From contig NC_052140.2 in NCBI RefSeq assembly GCF_016086655.4, positions 5,952,001 through 6,016,000 on the forward strand: a stretch of DNA of 64,000 nt. The letters are read 5' to 3'. The stretch is from Lepeophtheirus salmonis (lineage: Eukaryota > Arthropoda > Copepoda > Siphonostomatoida > Caligidae). Of this stretch, positions 11,831-23,072 are shown piece after piece. The notes under the pieces are model-generated. The model was not told the origin of the DNA. It was given only the letters and a program-made list of their open reading frames with translations, and made no database searches. A program made the position numbers and the translations under genes. Position 1 is the stretch's first letter, and every line of letters starts with the position of its first letter.

Positions 11831-13174
11831 AATAAAGAGACATAGAATCCAATCAAAATAGTATTTTTTTTTTAAAAAGACTCAATTTTGAATGTTGAAC
11901 AAATAATGATTCAATTATTCAAATGTAAAACCCACAACCAGAAATTGTACCTAGTAGCTAAAGAGAGTCTCAAAATTATACTACATCTTTATTTTTTGTA
12001 GTTATGAGGAGGGCTTTAACTACACATCTTTTACGAGAGCTCTACAACCTATTAGAATAAATAAAAGATCATCAACAATGGGAGAAAAACACACTCGACC
12101 TTCAAATAATACTATAAGTAAAAAATTTATAGTCAATGAAAAGGTAGAAAAGGTACGTTAACATTAAACCAATCTTGTACAAAAGTCAAGAAAAAGAGAA
12201 AATACAAAAGTATTTTTTTTATAAATGAGATGAACTGGAGGGGGTGTAATTTTTTTTGAATTTGAAAGTTTTTTGGAAAATGTTATATTTGAAATTTAAT
12301 TTTTGAAATTTTTCTTCAAAAAATTCCTATTTTCTTTGAATAGCTATGGATTTTTGAAATTTTATATTAATATTTAAAATTATTTTCAAAAAAAAAAAGA
12401 AACTTATTATGAATAGCTATGGATTTTTGACCTTTTCTTTATAAAAAAATAATTCATATTCCTGCGGACGGGGCGGGGCAGGAATGCAGGAATATGAAAC
12501 AATTTCATTCATACATGTGCAATTTCTATAGCTTCACTTTTTAATCAGCGAATCAGAAACATTTATAAAAGAGGAATAGTTAAATAGAACCATTCTTCAC
12601 CCAAAACACGAGAACTATGGCATACCTTAACCACTGAGAACAAAAGACACTCAATCTATAACAGTTATACTCAGTTGATTGTCATAGCTATTAAGCACAA
12701 CAAGAAGGATCTGGGTAGTAACCTAATTACTATTCTCAACACAATTTTTAAAACCAGCCTAGGTAATTTTCCCTTAAGCTATTTTGCATCAAGACATTTT
12801 GCCTTAAGAATATTTATCACTAATATATAAATAAATAAGGTTCATCCATCATTTTTTTTTCTCGGATAAAATTGATATTCCCTTGGATTTTTTAAATCAA
12901 AATATGTAATATTATTACTATAAAGTGGTTTTTTTCTGTCATACTCCAAAATTTCAATACATAAAACAATAAATATCTCACTATACTTATAATGAATTCG
13001 AACCAGAGACTAAATGGGTAATACTATTAGTAAAATAAGAGGAACCAAAATAATTAAATACGGTAATGATTCGAATAGAAGAATTCACTTTTCCGTTACA
13101 AATTACACTATCCAACAAAATCACACTTTTTTTAACGTACAAGAACATTATATGCTCAACTTAGTAGAGTTTAA
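11831..13174. other. AT-rich interval with a weak R7 copy
   Basis: The part at 12235-12490 has the same TTTTTGAAATTT units and a GC-rich CTGCGGACGGGGCGGGGCAG segment as other R7 copies. A 66-codon frame near 13014 has no recognisable features. Confidence 0.4.
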
Positions 13175-13640
13175 TCCCCTGATTCCAAATATGGCCTTAT
13201 TTTTTCTCTCATAGCCTTCTTGGCCTTCAAAAAAAGGCCATTCATTTTTTTGTTATTTTTGGCTATTTTTAAGGTTCAAAGCTGTTTTAAGCCCTCAGTG
13301 TTGAAGATAGGGATAAATTATATTAATATATTTTAAAAACGAATGTTAAAAAATTCTAAAACCATTTTTAAAATATCTGCATCATACCAGTAACTCATGT
13401 TATTTTTGTTTAAAGTGGAAAATAGGTATTTTTTATTCAGAGGCTCATAGCTTCAAGTCGAATAGATTCATTGGATAGCTAAAAGTATGAACTTTAATTT
13501 AAAAAAAAAGAGCTGTTCCAAAAACACTCTATATCGTTGTCAATTAGAGATAAGGCCACGATCATATTTCAAGGAAAAAACTCATTTTTGAATTGATCTC
13601 ATAATAAAAGTGCATAAGTATTCGTATGCCCCAACTACAA
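13175..13640 (+). repeat. R4 repeat, copy A
   Basis: About 450 bp matching, in reverse orientation, 45460-45912. Shared blocks include GGTTCAAAGCTGTTTTAAG, CTCATAGCTTCAAG, ACACTCTATATCGTTG and TTGAATTGATCTCATAATAA-like sequence. The 3' part forms the left arm of the foldback at 13475-14008. No coding capacity recognised. Confidence 0.75.
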
Positions 13641-14008
13641 GAGATAGTCACAATGACAGAGAAGAAGAAAAGAGATGGAAGCAAAGATAGAGAAAAAGAA
13701 AAAGGAGAAAAAGAAAATATATATTATACAATTTGTTATAACATTAAGCCTCATGTCTCACACTGTATAAATAAATTATTTGGAGCTTCTTGTACACAAT
13801 AATTCTCGCAATGAGTGAGGGATTCCAAAAAACGGACATTCAAGGGAGTCTTCTGAGCAAATCCTTTTTCTTTTTCTCTTCTTTTTTCTATCTCTTTTCT
13901 TCTTTTCTGTCATTGTGACTATCTCTTGAAGTTGGGGCATACGAATACTCATGTTTTTGGAGAGGCTCTTTTTTTAAATTTAAAGTTCATAGGTGCTTTT
14001 AGCTATCC
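13475..14008. repeat. Large foldback (palindromic) structure
   Basis: The inner arms at 13615-13677 and 13890-13952 are 63 bases with about three mismatches (GATAGTCACAATGACAGA against its complement). The outer arms at about 13475-13521 and 13959-14008 match as well. About 90 bases in the left arm (13522-13612) have no partner. The centre is purine- or pyrimidine-rich AAAAAGAAAAAG sequence. Confidence 0.75.
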
Positions 14009-14204
14009 AATGCAATACCGTTAAACTTTTTGAATCTATGAGGACATTCCCGGGAGACAAGGATACCCAACAACATCGCCCAAGTCAAGTACCTGTTAAC
14101 AAAAAAAACCCTAAAGAAGAAGAAAACTTACCTGAAGGAACTTCTGCCCACGTAAGAAAACGGAGGAAGTTGTTATCAGAGAGAGATTTTTTTTTCTTCA
14201 TTTT

Positions 14205-14395
14205 TGAGATCTATTACATGGGACCTCGTGGACTTGAGGAGATTATCCTGGGTTATTTTCTTTAACTCCTCTTGCCCTCTTTGACAGACACCTTGTTCCT
14301 CTCTAACGTTCTAGCCTTGTTGACAGTGTAGAAGGTGGTCCTGGAGAATCCCAATTGCTTGGAGTGCTCGAATGGGAACTCGTTGTTTTGTTTTG
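14205..14395 (-). pseudogene. Mariner transposase N-terminal fragment (family M8)
   Basis: The minus-strand translation EFPFEHSKQLGFSRTTFYTV, followed by NKARTLERNK, resembles the helix-turn-helix of a mariner-type DNA-binding domain: a recognition helix containing GFSRTTFYTV, then a basic linker. Stops follow within about 20 residues and no catalytic part is present. A related segment (YSKQLGVFRTTV) lies at 45095-45395. Both lie next to R4 copies in the same relative order. Confidence 0.65.
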
Positions 14396-15072
14396 AGACT
14401 AATTATTTATGGTTTATTATATCGAAATATGAATTGATTTTAATCAGTCATCCTTCATTAATTATTAACTGAGTAATTGTTCAGATTTCAAAGGACCACC
14501 CGGTATATATGTTACTTTTATGTATTGTTGCTTGTACCCTCTTACGTTAACTCTTAGCTCATAACGTTGTTTGTTGATGACCACGTGGAAGTCACCCAAG
14601 GTAAGCCCTACGTCTAAAACAGTAACTTTAGGTTTTACTCACCTGTTGATCTGGCCTTGTAATGGTCCTCTACGGTAGGCCTTGCTTTGTCAATTTCAAT
14701 TTGATATAATTAAAATAGTCGAATAAAATAAGGAAAAAATACAAACAAAATTAACAAGAATCAACATTTACTATATTCTAAAACTGTACTGATGTCAAAA
14801 TGTTAACTCCTCGAATCTCTGAACCCTTAATAACATCATTAATAGGGTCATTTGTTTTTTGCAATTAAAATTGTATTATTAAAGAAATAGCTTGACCAAG
14901 ACTTATAACACATGGACTGAAAGGTCCAGGGCTATTTATCTTTTTAAATACACCTGATTTTCAGTTAGTAACAACCTTCAGAAGACAGCTGTCAAAACTC
15001 CATAACAATCTGTTCTTTAGTTTGTGAGTAATTGTGCACAGTGGGACGCTACTTTTGTTATTTCTAAAAACA
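14396..15072. other. AT-rich interval leading into a mariner 5' end
   Basis: The stretch from about 14980 to 15072 (AGACAGCTGTCAAAACTCCA, then TTTGTGAGTAATTGTG) looks like the 5' untranslated part of the mariner fragment that follows. The rest is unassigned. Confidence 0.45.
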
Positions 15073-15182
15073 ATGGATCAAAAACAATTTAATCTTTTAA
15101 TTTTATATCATTTCCTGAAGAGAAAAAATACCATGCAAGTTATGCAATGGTTTGAAAAGTCTTATGGGTACTCCCCTCCATA
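15073..15182 (+). pseudogene. Mariner transposase N-terminal fragment (family M9)
   Basis: Starts MDQKQFNLLILYHFLKRKNT and continues with MQVMQWFEKSYGYSPP before a stop. This is the paired-like first helical domain of mariner-type transposases, in which MDQK-FR-LIKH-FL and WL-K-YG recur. About 36 codons remain. The second helical domain and the catalytic core are absent. It belongs to a different mariner lineage from the M1 and M2 copies. Confidence 0.7.
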
Positions 15183-15343
15183 AAAAGAATAAAAAAACAA
15201 CAACACGTTTTTCTTCGTTAAGTCTGGGACTTACCAACACATGTGATAGTACTACTCAATCCTGATATGTTCTCTCCTCAAAATGAATGTATAATGATGA
15301 CAGGCTCATAATTTATTTTTAATAATATGCGATGAGTACTGAG

Positions 15344-15700
15344 TAGTGATAAAAATCGTGCGTATTTTGGGCATGTTAAACCAAAACTTTACATGGTAAC
15401 CCTGACAATTTGAATAATATTTTGGTGTAGAGAAAGAATAATGCTCATGACATTTCATTAGGTAAGCTACAATCAGCTGTAACTAGGAAGGAAGAAGAAA
15501 AACATTTAAACAAAGACATTTTCCTGGAATGACTCCGATGTCGATCCCCAATTCTAATTTGAATCCAACAAGGATTTACAATCAAATGAATCTATTTAGA
15601 AAATGAAGTTAACTACTCAGGAATTAAATAATAATGACAACAGCTCATGATAAGAAAATTCATTCTTCTGATTACCAATTCCAAAAAAATTGTGAGCTTA
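15344..15700 (-). repeat. R1 MITE-like repeat with preserved terminal sequence
   Basis: Begins AGTGATAAAAATCGTGCGTA, the best-preserved R1 terminus. It continues through ACATGGTAACCCTGACAATT, CTACAATCAGCTGTAACTA, CTCCGATGTCGATCCCCAAT and GGAATTAAATAATAATGACA. Non-coding. Confidence 0.8.
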
Positions 15701-17540
15701 AAAACAATCCTGATTTTGATTGCAAGGGATGATCCTAGGAATATTTTAGTCCCTAGAGCGCTCACATGTATTGTTGGACATCGTTTAAATTCATATTTAT
15801 TTATTCCAACCAGCGGCGATAAGCAAAGTCGACTTATATTTAATGCTTATAAAGTATATAAATTGTTATTCTTAATAAAAGTGAATCATTTAAAATAAAA
15901 ATATCAATTTTTTGAAATAACGTGACAGTGCAAAGAAAAAAAAACAACATAATAAAGTAAGCCACAAATGTAAAGAATATATATATACGCTTGCAGTCAG
16001 CTTGACTTCCCTGGCGAAAGCAAAAGCGCATTATATTCTAAAGACTTGTCGATCAGTTATAGAAACTATGCTTAAAGATGTCAATCTTTGGTTTTGGTAG
16101 GTAGATGGTGTTTAGAGTGGAGAGTCTTGTTTTGTGGAAAAGATAGCCTTTATTTAGTATCCAGATTAAGGGAAATATGTTTGTCTTTTTGTTTAAAATA
16201 CAGTGGAGTGTAATTATATCTTTAATAGCACATCTATGAGACAAAGTGATTAAGCATAATCTTTTTATTTTGCATTCATAGCTCTTGTTATTTTTGAATT
16301 ATCGAATGATGAAAAAAATGACACAAACCTCTGGCTTCCACTTTTCCTAATGACTTAATCAAGTAGTTTCTTGAAGGATTCCAGATCCGTACATTCAAGT
16401 CGAAAGGACATAAAGCTTATACATTTTTACCATAAACGAAGATTCACGAGTTTTGAAGCTTTTTTTTAATAATTCCCAAGTTTCGATTGGTCTTCCTTAT
16501 GATGTAGTGTATATGCCTCTTAAATTTAAGATTGCAAGAGATGTACATTCCTAAGTCTAAGTAGTCATCTACCACCTTAAGATATGAAAAATGAATCCTC
16601 CTTCAACATGCATACAAACAAACAAACAAATAGACAGACAAACTTTGCTCTAAAATATATAGAAATTATATTTATCATTATTAACATGATTTTTGACTAA
16701 GAAGATCTAGTGTAAAATTATATATATGTATAAGTTAATTCCTTCGAAGAAGGCTTAAGCATACTTAACTCTACCAAAACTCTGTTTGGCATACTTAACT
16801 CTAAATCTTATGAAGCGAAAAAGTTAACATTATTGCAGCTGCGTCAAGATATATATGGCTTTAAAATTGAAAATATCTAAGGACGCTCTATTTAGCGCCG
16901 TATATTGTAGGGAATTTTTCAGAAAGCTCTATTAGATTTTAAATGACATTATCATGATTTTCACTAAACATAAAAATAGGCAAATCCTAGATACTTAGTT
17001 TTAGATTAATGACTTAAAGGTATTTTATGGTTTGTTTTTGTCGTTGGTGTTTTTCATTAATCTTATTATTTTACCGTTTATTTATTGTTTAGATTTTCAG
17101 TGTACTTTTGTCATTGTCTTTAGGGACTAATTTTAAACTATAATGTTGATTTATATTTTACTAAATTTAATTACCCAATTTCTTATGATACATTTTTTTA
17201 ATATTATAGATTGCAAAATAAAGAACTTTAAAAAAAAAATCTATGTTATTCAAGGAAAGTTCGTTGATGCTTGAAAACTCCAAACAATGCCTGCTACTCC
17301 ATATATTATATGCTATTAAAAAGACAACAACACCTGAATTTAATAGCTTTTCTAGCGTCCACAAAAATGGACGATATGTATGAATGTATCTCTAGAGATG
17401 TAGAAAATATGAATTACAGCGAGTTTTTGTAATTAGCAATGTAAATAGTGTTAAACTTCCAAAGCGGATATATTATTATTATTTTCTAAGTATAATGTAA
17501 TCAGGAGCTTATCACACCCAATTTTAAGCTATTTTTATTT
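15701..17540. other. AT-rich interval, nothing recognised
   Basis: Small features only: an AAACAAACAAACAAA and AGACAGAC microsatellite near 16615-16640, and a 16-base unit GGCATACTTAACTCTA-like repeated twice at 16757-16804. Short frames at 15647, 15840, 16053 and 17167 carry no recognisable motifs. Confidence 0.4.
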
Positions 17541-17807
17541 GGTTCGGAAGATTTACTTTCCTCATCTGAATTGAAGGACGCTGACATTGGATATTTTAGA
17601 AGGAACTTATATATGAGTGAAAAAACTGAGCATGAAAATCTCCCTATTTCCGTAAGGGTGAACGCTTTGCTGGGAGGTGAAAGAGGAAAAAGAGTAGAAA
17701 GGGCTGTTGTAGAAAAGAAGACAATTTTGCACCCTTTCCTTAGCGATCATCACCTGTTGGCGAGACTAAAAATGAGAGTCCTAAAAAGTACATGGCATAG
17801 AAAGTAG
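17541..17807 (+). CDS. Unidentified open frame, possible exon
   Basis: An open stretch ending in TAG at 17805-17807 and running back past 17571 without a stop to about 17520. It reads LFLFGSEDLLSSSELKD, then MSEKTEHENLPISVRVNA, LLGGERGKRVERAVVEKK and HPFLSDHHLLARLKMR. The composition (balanced charges, few A/T-driven K, N or F runs) differs from surrounding noise. No ATG lies near its start, so it would be an internal or terminal exon. No splice sites were confirmed and no homology is recognised. Confidence 0.3.
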   Translation, partial: GSEDLLSSSELKDADIGYFRRNLYMSEKTEHENLPISVRVNALLGGERGKRVERAVVEKKTILHPFLSDHHLLARLKMRVLKSTWHRK

Positions 17808-18599
17808 CGAAATTACTTAAAAAGTTTAAGATCCCTATTAACAAATCAATGAAAACATCTTTTAACCTAAGATTTCCTCCAGCAATATGAAGACCTGCAT
17901 TTCATATCAACTTTAAAGAAGTTATTATAAATTTAGGAGTTAGTTGTGTCCTTTTTTAATATTAATTGTGCCGGCTTGTAAGAGAAGAAAATGTACTAAA
18001 CCTTTTTACATCTTTAAAAAGTGTTGGTGATGGAGTTTGTAGAAATGTACCAACTCATTTTAACATCAAGTCTTACTGTGCAATTATTTTACCGAATAAT
18101 CGCCAGAAAGAAAAACTGGACACATAGTTACATGTTTTTACCAATTGTGTGAAAACAATAGATTTTAGGAGGTATGGGACAAAGATTTTAGGGAGTTTAA
18201 GTTTGCAGAAAAAGCAATAGAATTTTATTTTCGAACTCACAGAAGGAGTGAGAACAGTGAACCACATTCAAAAATATATTATGGTCAATAAAATAGATGG
18301 TAGAATAAAGTTCTTACATATATTGAAGAGCTTTCTTATGTTTTACTTGTTGTCAATTAACTATTTTAACGAATAATTTTGCCTTTTAATGGACACAACA
18401 ATGTTACAAAACTTTTTAATACCTGTCATAATAAGCTCAAAAGAAGAAGATCAACCCAAGAAGGAAGTGAGAACGCCTCTATGAATGTTGTTACTTTACT
18501 TATTTTTGTAAAATTTTAAGGATTATGTGTGCCATAATATTGGGATGAAATATATATTAAAAAAAAGAAGGAGTAAAGAGTGACCCTTTTAACTTTTTT
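17808..18599. other. AT-rich interval, nothing recognised
   Basis: No motif, repeat family or credible frame was found. Confidence 0.4.
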
Positions 18600-18990
18600 T
18601 TGAGTTATATGTGTAAGTCCTTGTTAGACTCGAAGGAGAATTGACAAGGATCGACATTGAGTCATCCCTGTCTATATTCTTTCTAAATACGGAGTGGAGC
18701 TTGTGGTTATTTTCTTCCTCTACTAGCTGAATGCAGCTAATTTAATAAAATGTCATGAAAGCTAAGCTACTCTTCTTCAAACTATTCTTCGAATTGTCAG
18801 TGTTTTCCAGTCAATTTTTGGTTACTTTTTTTAAAAAATATAACGGGAGATCATATTAAAAAAAAGTTATTACCAGATGTAAAACCTTATTGGACTCGAA
18901 GTAGAATTTAAATCGACTTCTGTGTATTACCTGACCTGTACTTGTTTTATACGAAGTGGGAAACTAACTTCTTTCTTCAGAATTGACTAT
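18600..18990 (+). repeat. R1 repeat, two truncated copies in tandem
   Basis: The first copy (18600-18845) has GTAAGTCCTTGTTAGACTCG, GCTGAATGCAGCTAATTTAA and TTCTTCGAATTGTCAG. A second, shorter piece (about 18870-18990) restarts at GTAAAACCTTATTGGACTCG. Its distal part abuts the truncated mariner pseudogene that follows. Confidence 0.65.
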
Positions 18991-19002
18991 ATGGTAGGTT
19001 CA

Positions 19003-19540
19003 TTACGTTGAGATTTGGAGAAGAACTGAGATATAGTGTCCCTTGAACACGTTATGCTTTTTCAGGGTAAAGATTTGGACGCTACGAGTAAGCACCCGGT
19101 CGTTGTGGCTGTTGAAAGCCTTCTCGTCAGTCCGAATGATTGAAACGTGTGTACAAGAATGGAAGAAATTCATAACCTCCTTAGCCTGAGTCAACCTCTT
19201 GGCCATTGTGGCTTCCCTGAGGAGCTGCCACTTTTGTAGACGATACTCCTTCATTTTCAGGTCCTCTCTGACCCCCTATGCATGTTTTCTCAATTCATAA
19301 CAGCGTAATGAACCATCTTTCTCATGGAGCACTTCTTTTTGCGGTTAATCTTCGATCTTGTTTTCTTAATCAACCTGGGTGTCCTCATGGACCTCGGACG
19401 ACCACTCCTGGGCCTGTCATCATACAGCTCTTCCCTTCCAAATGAAGCGAAATTATGGCGTGCTTCGGGTTCATGATTACGTTGTTAGAGGTTCAAAGAA
19501 AAAAGTTTGTTCAACAGTAAACAAAGATGAAGTTGCATTA
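19003..19540 (-). pseudogene. Tc1/mariner transposase pseudogene (family M1, copy 2, 3'-truncated)
   Basis: Minus-strand relative of the copy at 354-1179, with the same leader (TGTGATTAATGCAACTTCAT and MNPKH at the start). It keeps a linker rich in arginine and proline (DRPRSGRPRSMRTPRLIKK) and a block LQKWQLLREATMAKRLTQAK. The first catalytic aspartate motif IIRTDEKAF is followed directly by NSHNDRVL, a deletion relative to copy 1. Homology ends at about 19010, so the C-terminal half with the other catalytic residues is missing. The break adjoins an R1 fragment. Confidence 0.8.
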
Positions 19541-19754
19541 ATCACATAAAATAAACATAAAAAAAATATACACCCATCTAGGTGAAACATTAAGTTGAAG
19601 TTGTTGTCCGAAGACTTCACCTAACCAACAATTACCTTAAAAAAATAAGTCTTTCATCACAGCAAAATGCAATTGGATCATTAAAAAGATTTCTCAAAAT
19701 TGATAAGTCCACATAAATCTTTCTAATAATATCTAAATGAGATTTTTAATTTAA

Positions 19755-22146
19755 TAGATATATATTAGACTGTACCGAAATGAGAAAAATTGGAAGTTTG
19801 ATATTGCAGGATATATTTTGTTTTGCATTTTGTTCCTCTAAAAAAGAAAATAAATATCAAACGTTCCGTAAAAAAGTCCAATATGACCGTGTTTCGATTT
19901 GAAAAGTAATTTAGATTTAGTTTCTATAGAATAATCGATTTAAATCAAATCTAAGAATGTTTATTCCATTAAGTATTATATATGAAACATATTTTAACAA
20001 CCTTTTCTCAAACATACTTATGGGCTGAGTATTTTAGTTCCAATTATGGTGATAAATAAACATTCTATTACCGCGTATTACGCGCATTTATTTTTATATT
20101 TCTCTACATTTTTATTACTAAAATCTTATTTTTGATACAAATTGTGAAATATATTATTATTAAATATACTGTCATAGTTCATTTATGCTAAATTAGACAC
20201 CCCATTATAATTTTGGACTATAAAGCCTGTCATGTGTAACTCCTAATACGACCTTGAATGATCTACATTTTATGATTCGTATAAGTTCTTCAATCAGTGT
20301 TATGATAACTTACAAACATAGATAACAGGTGAGAACAGTTAGGGGGTTTTTGTACAAATAAATTGAAAACAATAATCGAATTTATCTTTAAGCACAGAAT
20401 CCAAAAATGATCTCAGTTTTTCTCTTAGTCATCTAAATTCTGGAATTATAGTACTTCAGTACATTTTTTACCCTTCAAACAGTTACCAAATTGAAAGTAG
20501 GATTAATAAACATATGTAAAAAAAATTTTATGATGAAAAATGTTTTTTATTGATTTTTTTAAATGATCTTTTAATTGGTTCGATGGAGTTGCACTGATTA
20601 GTATAAGTAAGTATTATAATATTGAAATTGCACCAATTAATCTAGGATTCTTGTGTGAAGTCCATAAACATTATGTATTTTGTTTCTGTAGGAATAACCT
20701 GGGCGAGAACCTACGTACTTTGAGTTCAAGAGAATAATTTCTCCGGAGCTAATTGTCCATCAGCTACTGGGATTCCATATTCTTTAGCTTGTTTTGAGCT
20801 CAATATATTTACACTTTTAGGCTGAAAAATGTTAAAAAAAGACACTCTTCTTTAGATCCTTATAACTTATTCATAATACATAGTTATGAGGAATATCATA
20901 GCTTATATTAAAGAAAAGTATTCCATCTTTTATTACAAAAGTATATGCATCTTCAAGGATTTTTGTTCTTTTTTTGTAGTGCCCCCATTTTCTATAGGGG
21001 TGTAATTATAAAAAGTCAACATTATCATCATATTTTTTCCGATTTCAATGCCAATTTTATGATGTCATGATTTGTAAAAGGAAGATTGAGGGAATCGCAG
21101 AAAGATACTACTAACTTGATCATTCATCTCGAGAGATGTTCGAATTCGGGTTCCAAATTCCAAGAGGGACGACGAAATGAAAACTACAAGACCTCATAAG
21201 GGATTTGACTGGACTCTTTCCTTAGGATAGAGATACCAGGATAGAAGCAAAATAGTGCCCCATTCACGATGAGTAAATGAATTTAATATTTCAAAATGAG
21301 ATCACTTAAAAATACAAAATGGAACAAAAATTCTTGGGAGACATATTTTTTTAAATTATACTTAGAAATTTTTTGTATAATATAAGCTATGATATTCCTC
21401 ATCACTATGTAATAAATAAGTTATAACGGTTTAAAGACAAATATCCTTTTTCATCATATTTCAGCCTAAAAGTGGAAATACATCCAGTTCAGAACAAAAA
21501 AATACAGAATCAATCAAAACACTTTTTACTAACAAAAAAACTCTTTTGCATAAGTTTTGTTAATCCTATTTTTAATTTGGAGATTTTCTTAGGGTTAAAA
21601 AAAGAAAGAAGACTTTTTACTTTTTTAGTCCCAAATTACTACAATCCCCGATATTTCAGAATTCAAATGACTGAGAGAAAAACTAAGATCAGTTTTGGAT
21701 TCCAAATATTTTTTTTTGGCCTGAATTCATTGTTACAAAATGAGTGTTCCCCTGTATAATAATTAGATATGGCACTTTCGAACGATCTGCCTCTGCCATT
21801 GCTATAAATGTTTTAATTGATTACAAAGTAATTAAACTAATATTAGTAAAAAGTTAAATTGGTAAATAAATTTCAAAATATATACTTTGATTGTTTATAT
21901 ATGTCAAAAATACTATTTATAATTTTGCATACTAATAGGATTTAAATGGATATTTCTAAAGAAAAAACAATCAAATTACAGTTTTTCGAAATTTTAAAGA
22001 TTTCAAATCCAAAGGCGTCCGTCATAGACCTTTTTTGAACGTTTGATAGTTATTTTCTTGTTTAGAGGAATAAAATGCAAAATAAAATATAGCCTGCAAT
22101 ACCAATTTCCTTTCTTTTTTCATTACGGTACAGTCTAATATATATA
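19755..22146. mobile_element. 2.4-kb nested foldback element without coding capacity
   Basis: Terminal inverted arms of about 180 bases lie at 19755-19935 and 21965-22146. They share ATATATTAGACTGTACCG at the tips, then TATTGCAGG(A/C)TATATTTT and ATCAAACGTTC. A second, inner inverted pair lies at about 20390-20925 and 21345-21705 (shared CACTTTTAGGCTGAAA and GAGGAATATCATAGCTTATA). An R2 copy interrupts the left inner arm. No transposase frame is visible. This suggests a non-autonomous foldback or MITE built by nesting. Confidence 0.7.
20563..20790 (+). repeat. R2 repeat inserted inside the foldback element
   Basis: Carries ATGGAGTTGCACTGATTAGT, GATTCTTGTGTGAAGTCCAT, GAGAACCTACGTACTTTGAG and AATAATTTCTCCGG. 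The matching position in the right inner arm lacks this block while the flanks pair, so R2 inserted after the foldback formed. Confidence 0.7.
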
Positions 22147-22632
22147 AGTATACGGAGGCAATAATAACTAATTCTAATAATATTATTGAAAAAAAAAAAG
22201 GCTCTCTTTATGACAATTTAAAATGGTCTTATCATTTCAAGCCATTTAACTTTAAGTTATTGCTTTTTTTATATTATTATTGTCATCATTATTTAATTTA
22301 ATTTTTTTGTTTCAAAGTACTCAAAAGTATTGAGTCAGGATTTTTTTGATTCAGGTTCTCTTTTTGATAGTTATTTATAGTTAAAGATGATATTTAATGG
22401 CAAAGTCAACAGAGTAGGTACTTAGGAATTAAAACGATAAAAGTTGATGAAAATGTTTTTTTTTTAAAAAGCTTTTTATGTTAAATCTAGTGACGTCAAT
22501 TTAGTGTAAAAAAACTATTCTTTTTCTATATTTGTCCCTTTTAGATAAATCTACACAGATATACGAGTAATTGCTACCTGAAGAGAGTTTTTTTTTTTTA
22601 AATGTCAAATTATATTTTTAGCTTATCATCTA
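22147..22632. other. AT-rich interval, nothing recognised
   Basis: Homopolymer-rich DNA with no supported feature. Confidence 0.4.
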
Positions 22633-22930
22633 CGAGGGTGGTCTGAAAAGTTGCCGACCTCAACGTAAAGATGACAGCATTTGTAAATAGTCACATCTAT
22701 TTAATATCTCTTGACAGTTACTCACAAAAGTTTTAGCCTTTTTGGACGCACAGTTGTTATGTAAAAGTCGTTTGAGTGAGTTGATGTGAGCGTTTTTGTG
22801 AAATGGACAAAATCGAGTATCCAGCTGTCTGGAAATAGATTTACATCATAGCAGAAAAATAAAGGTTTAGAAGCGTCTAAGTCAATCCAACTAGGAATAA
22901 GTGTGTCGAAAAACAAAAAGTTTCTCGTGA
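22633..22930 (+). pseudogene. Mariner 5' end and transposase N-terminal fragment (family M10)
   Basis: GAGGGTGGTCTGAAAAGTTG at 22635 is typical of the terminal repeat of a mariner lineage whose elements begin with a GGGTG-CTGAAAAGTT sequence. About 150 bases on, an ATG at 22803 starts MDKIEYPAVWK, matching the M-K-EYRAVIKY-L start of those transposases. Stops follow at once. A basic remnant (AEK...FRS...VNPTRNK) continues in another frame to about 22930. No catalytic part remains. Confidence 0.7.
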
Positions 22931-23072
22931 ATAGTTATTTTGCCGAAAAAAACACTGAATACTATTTGTATATTTCGGGTTACACAGATGGGAGCTTTGT
23001 TCAAATAAGTTTGTCGAGTTTACAAGGAGACCATGTTGAAAAAATTAAAAATCAGAAAAATGTAATGAAATT

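Noticed and set aside
16757..16804. Repeated GGCATACTTAACTCTA unit as a CRISPR-like or satellite array
   Set aside because: Only two copies, and the context is eukaryotic. No array exists anywhere in the window.
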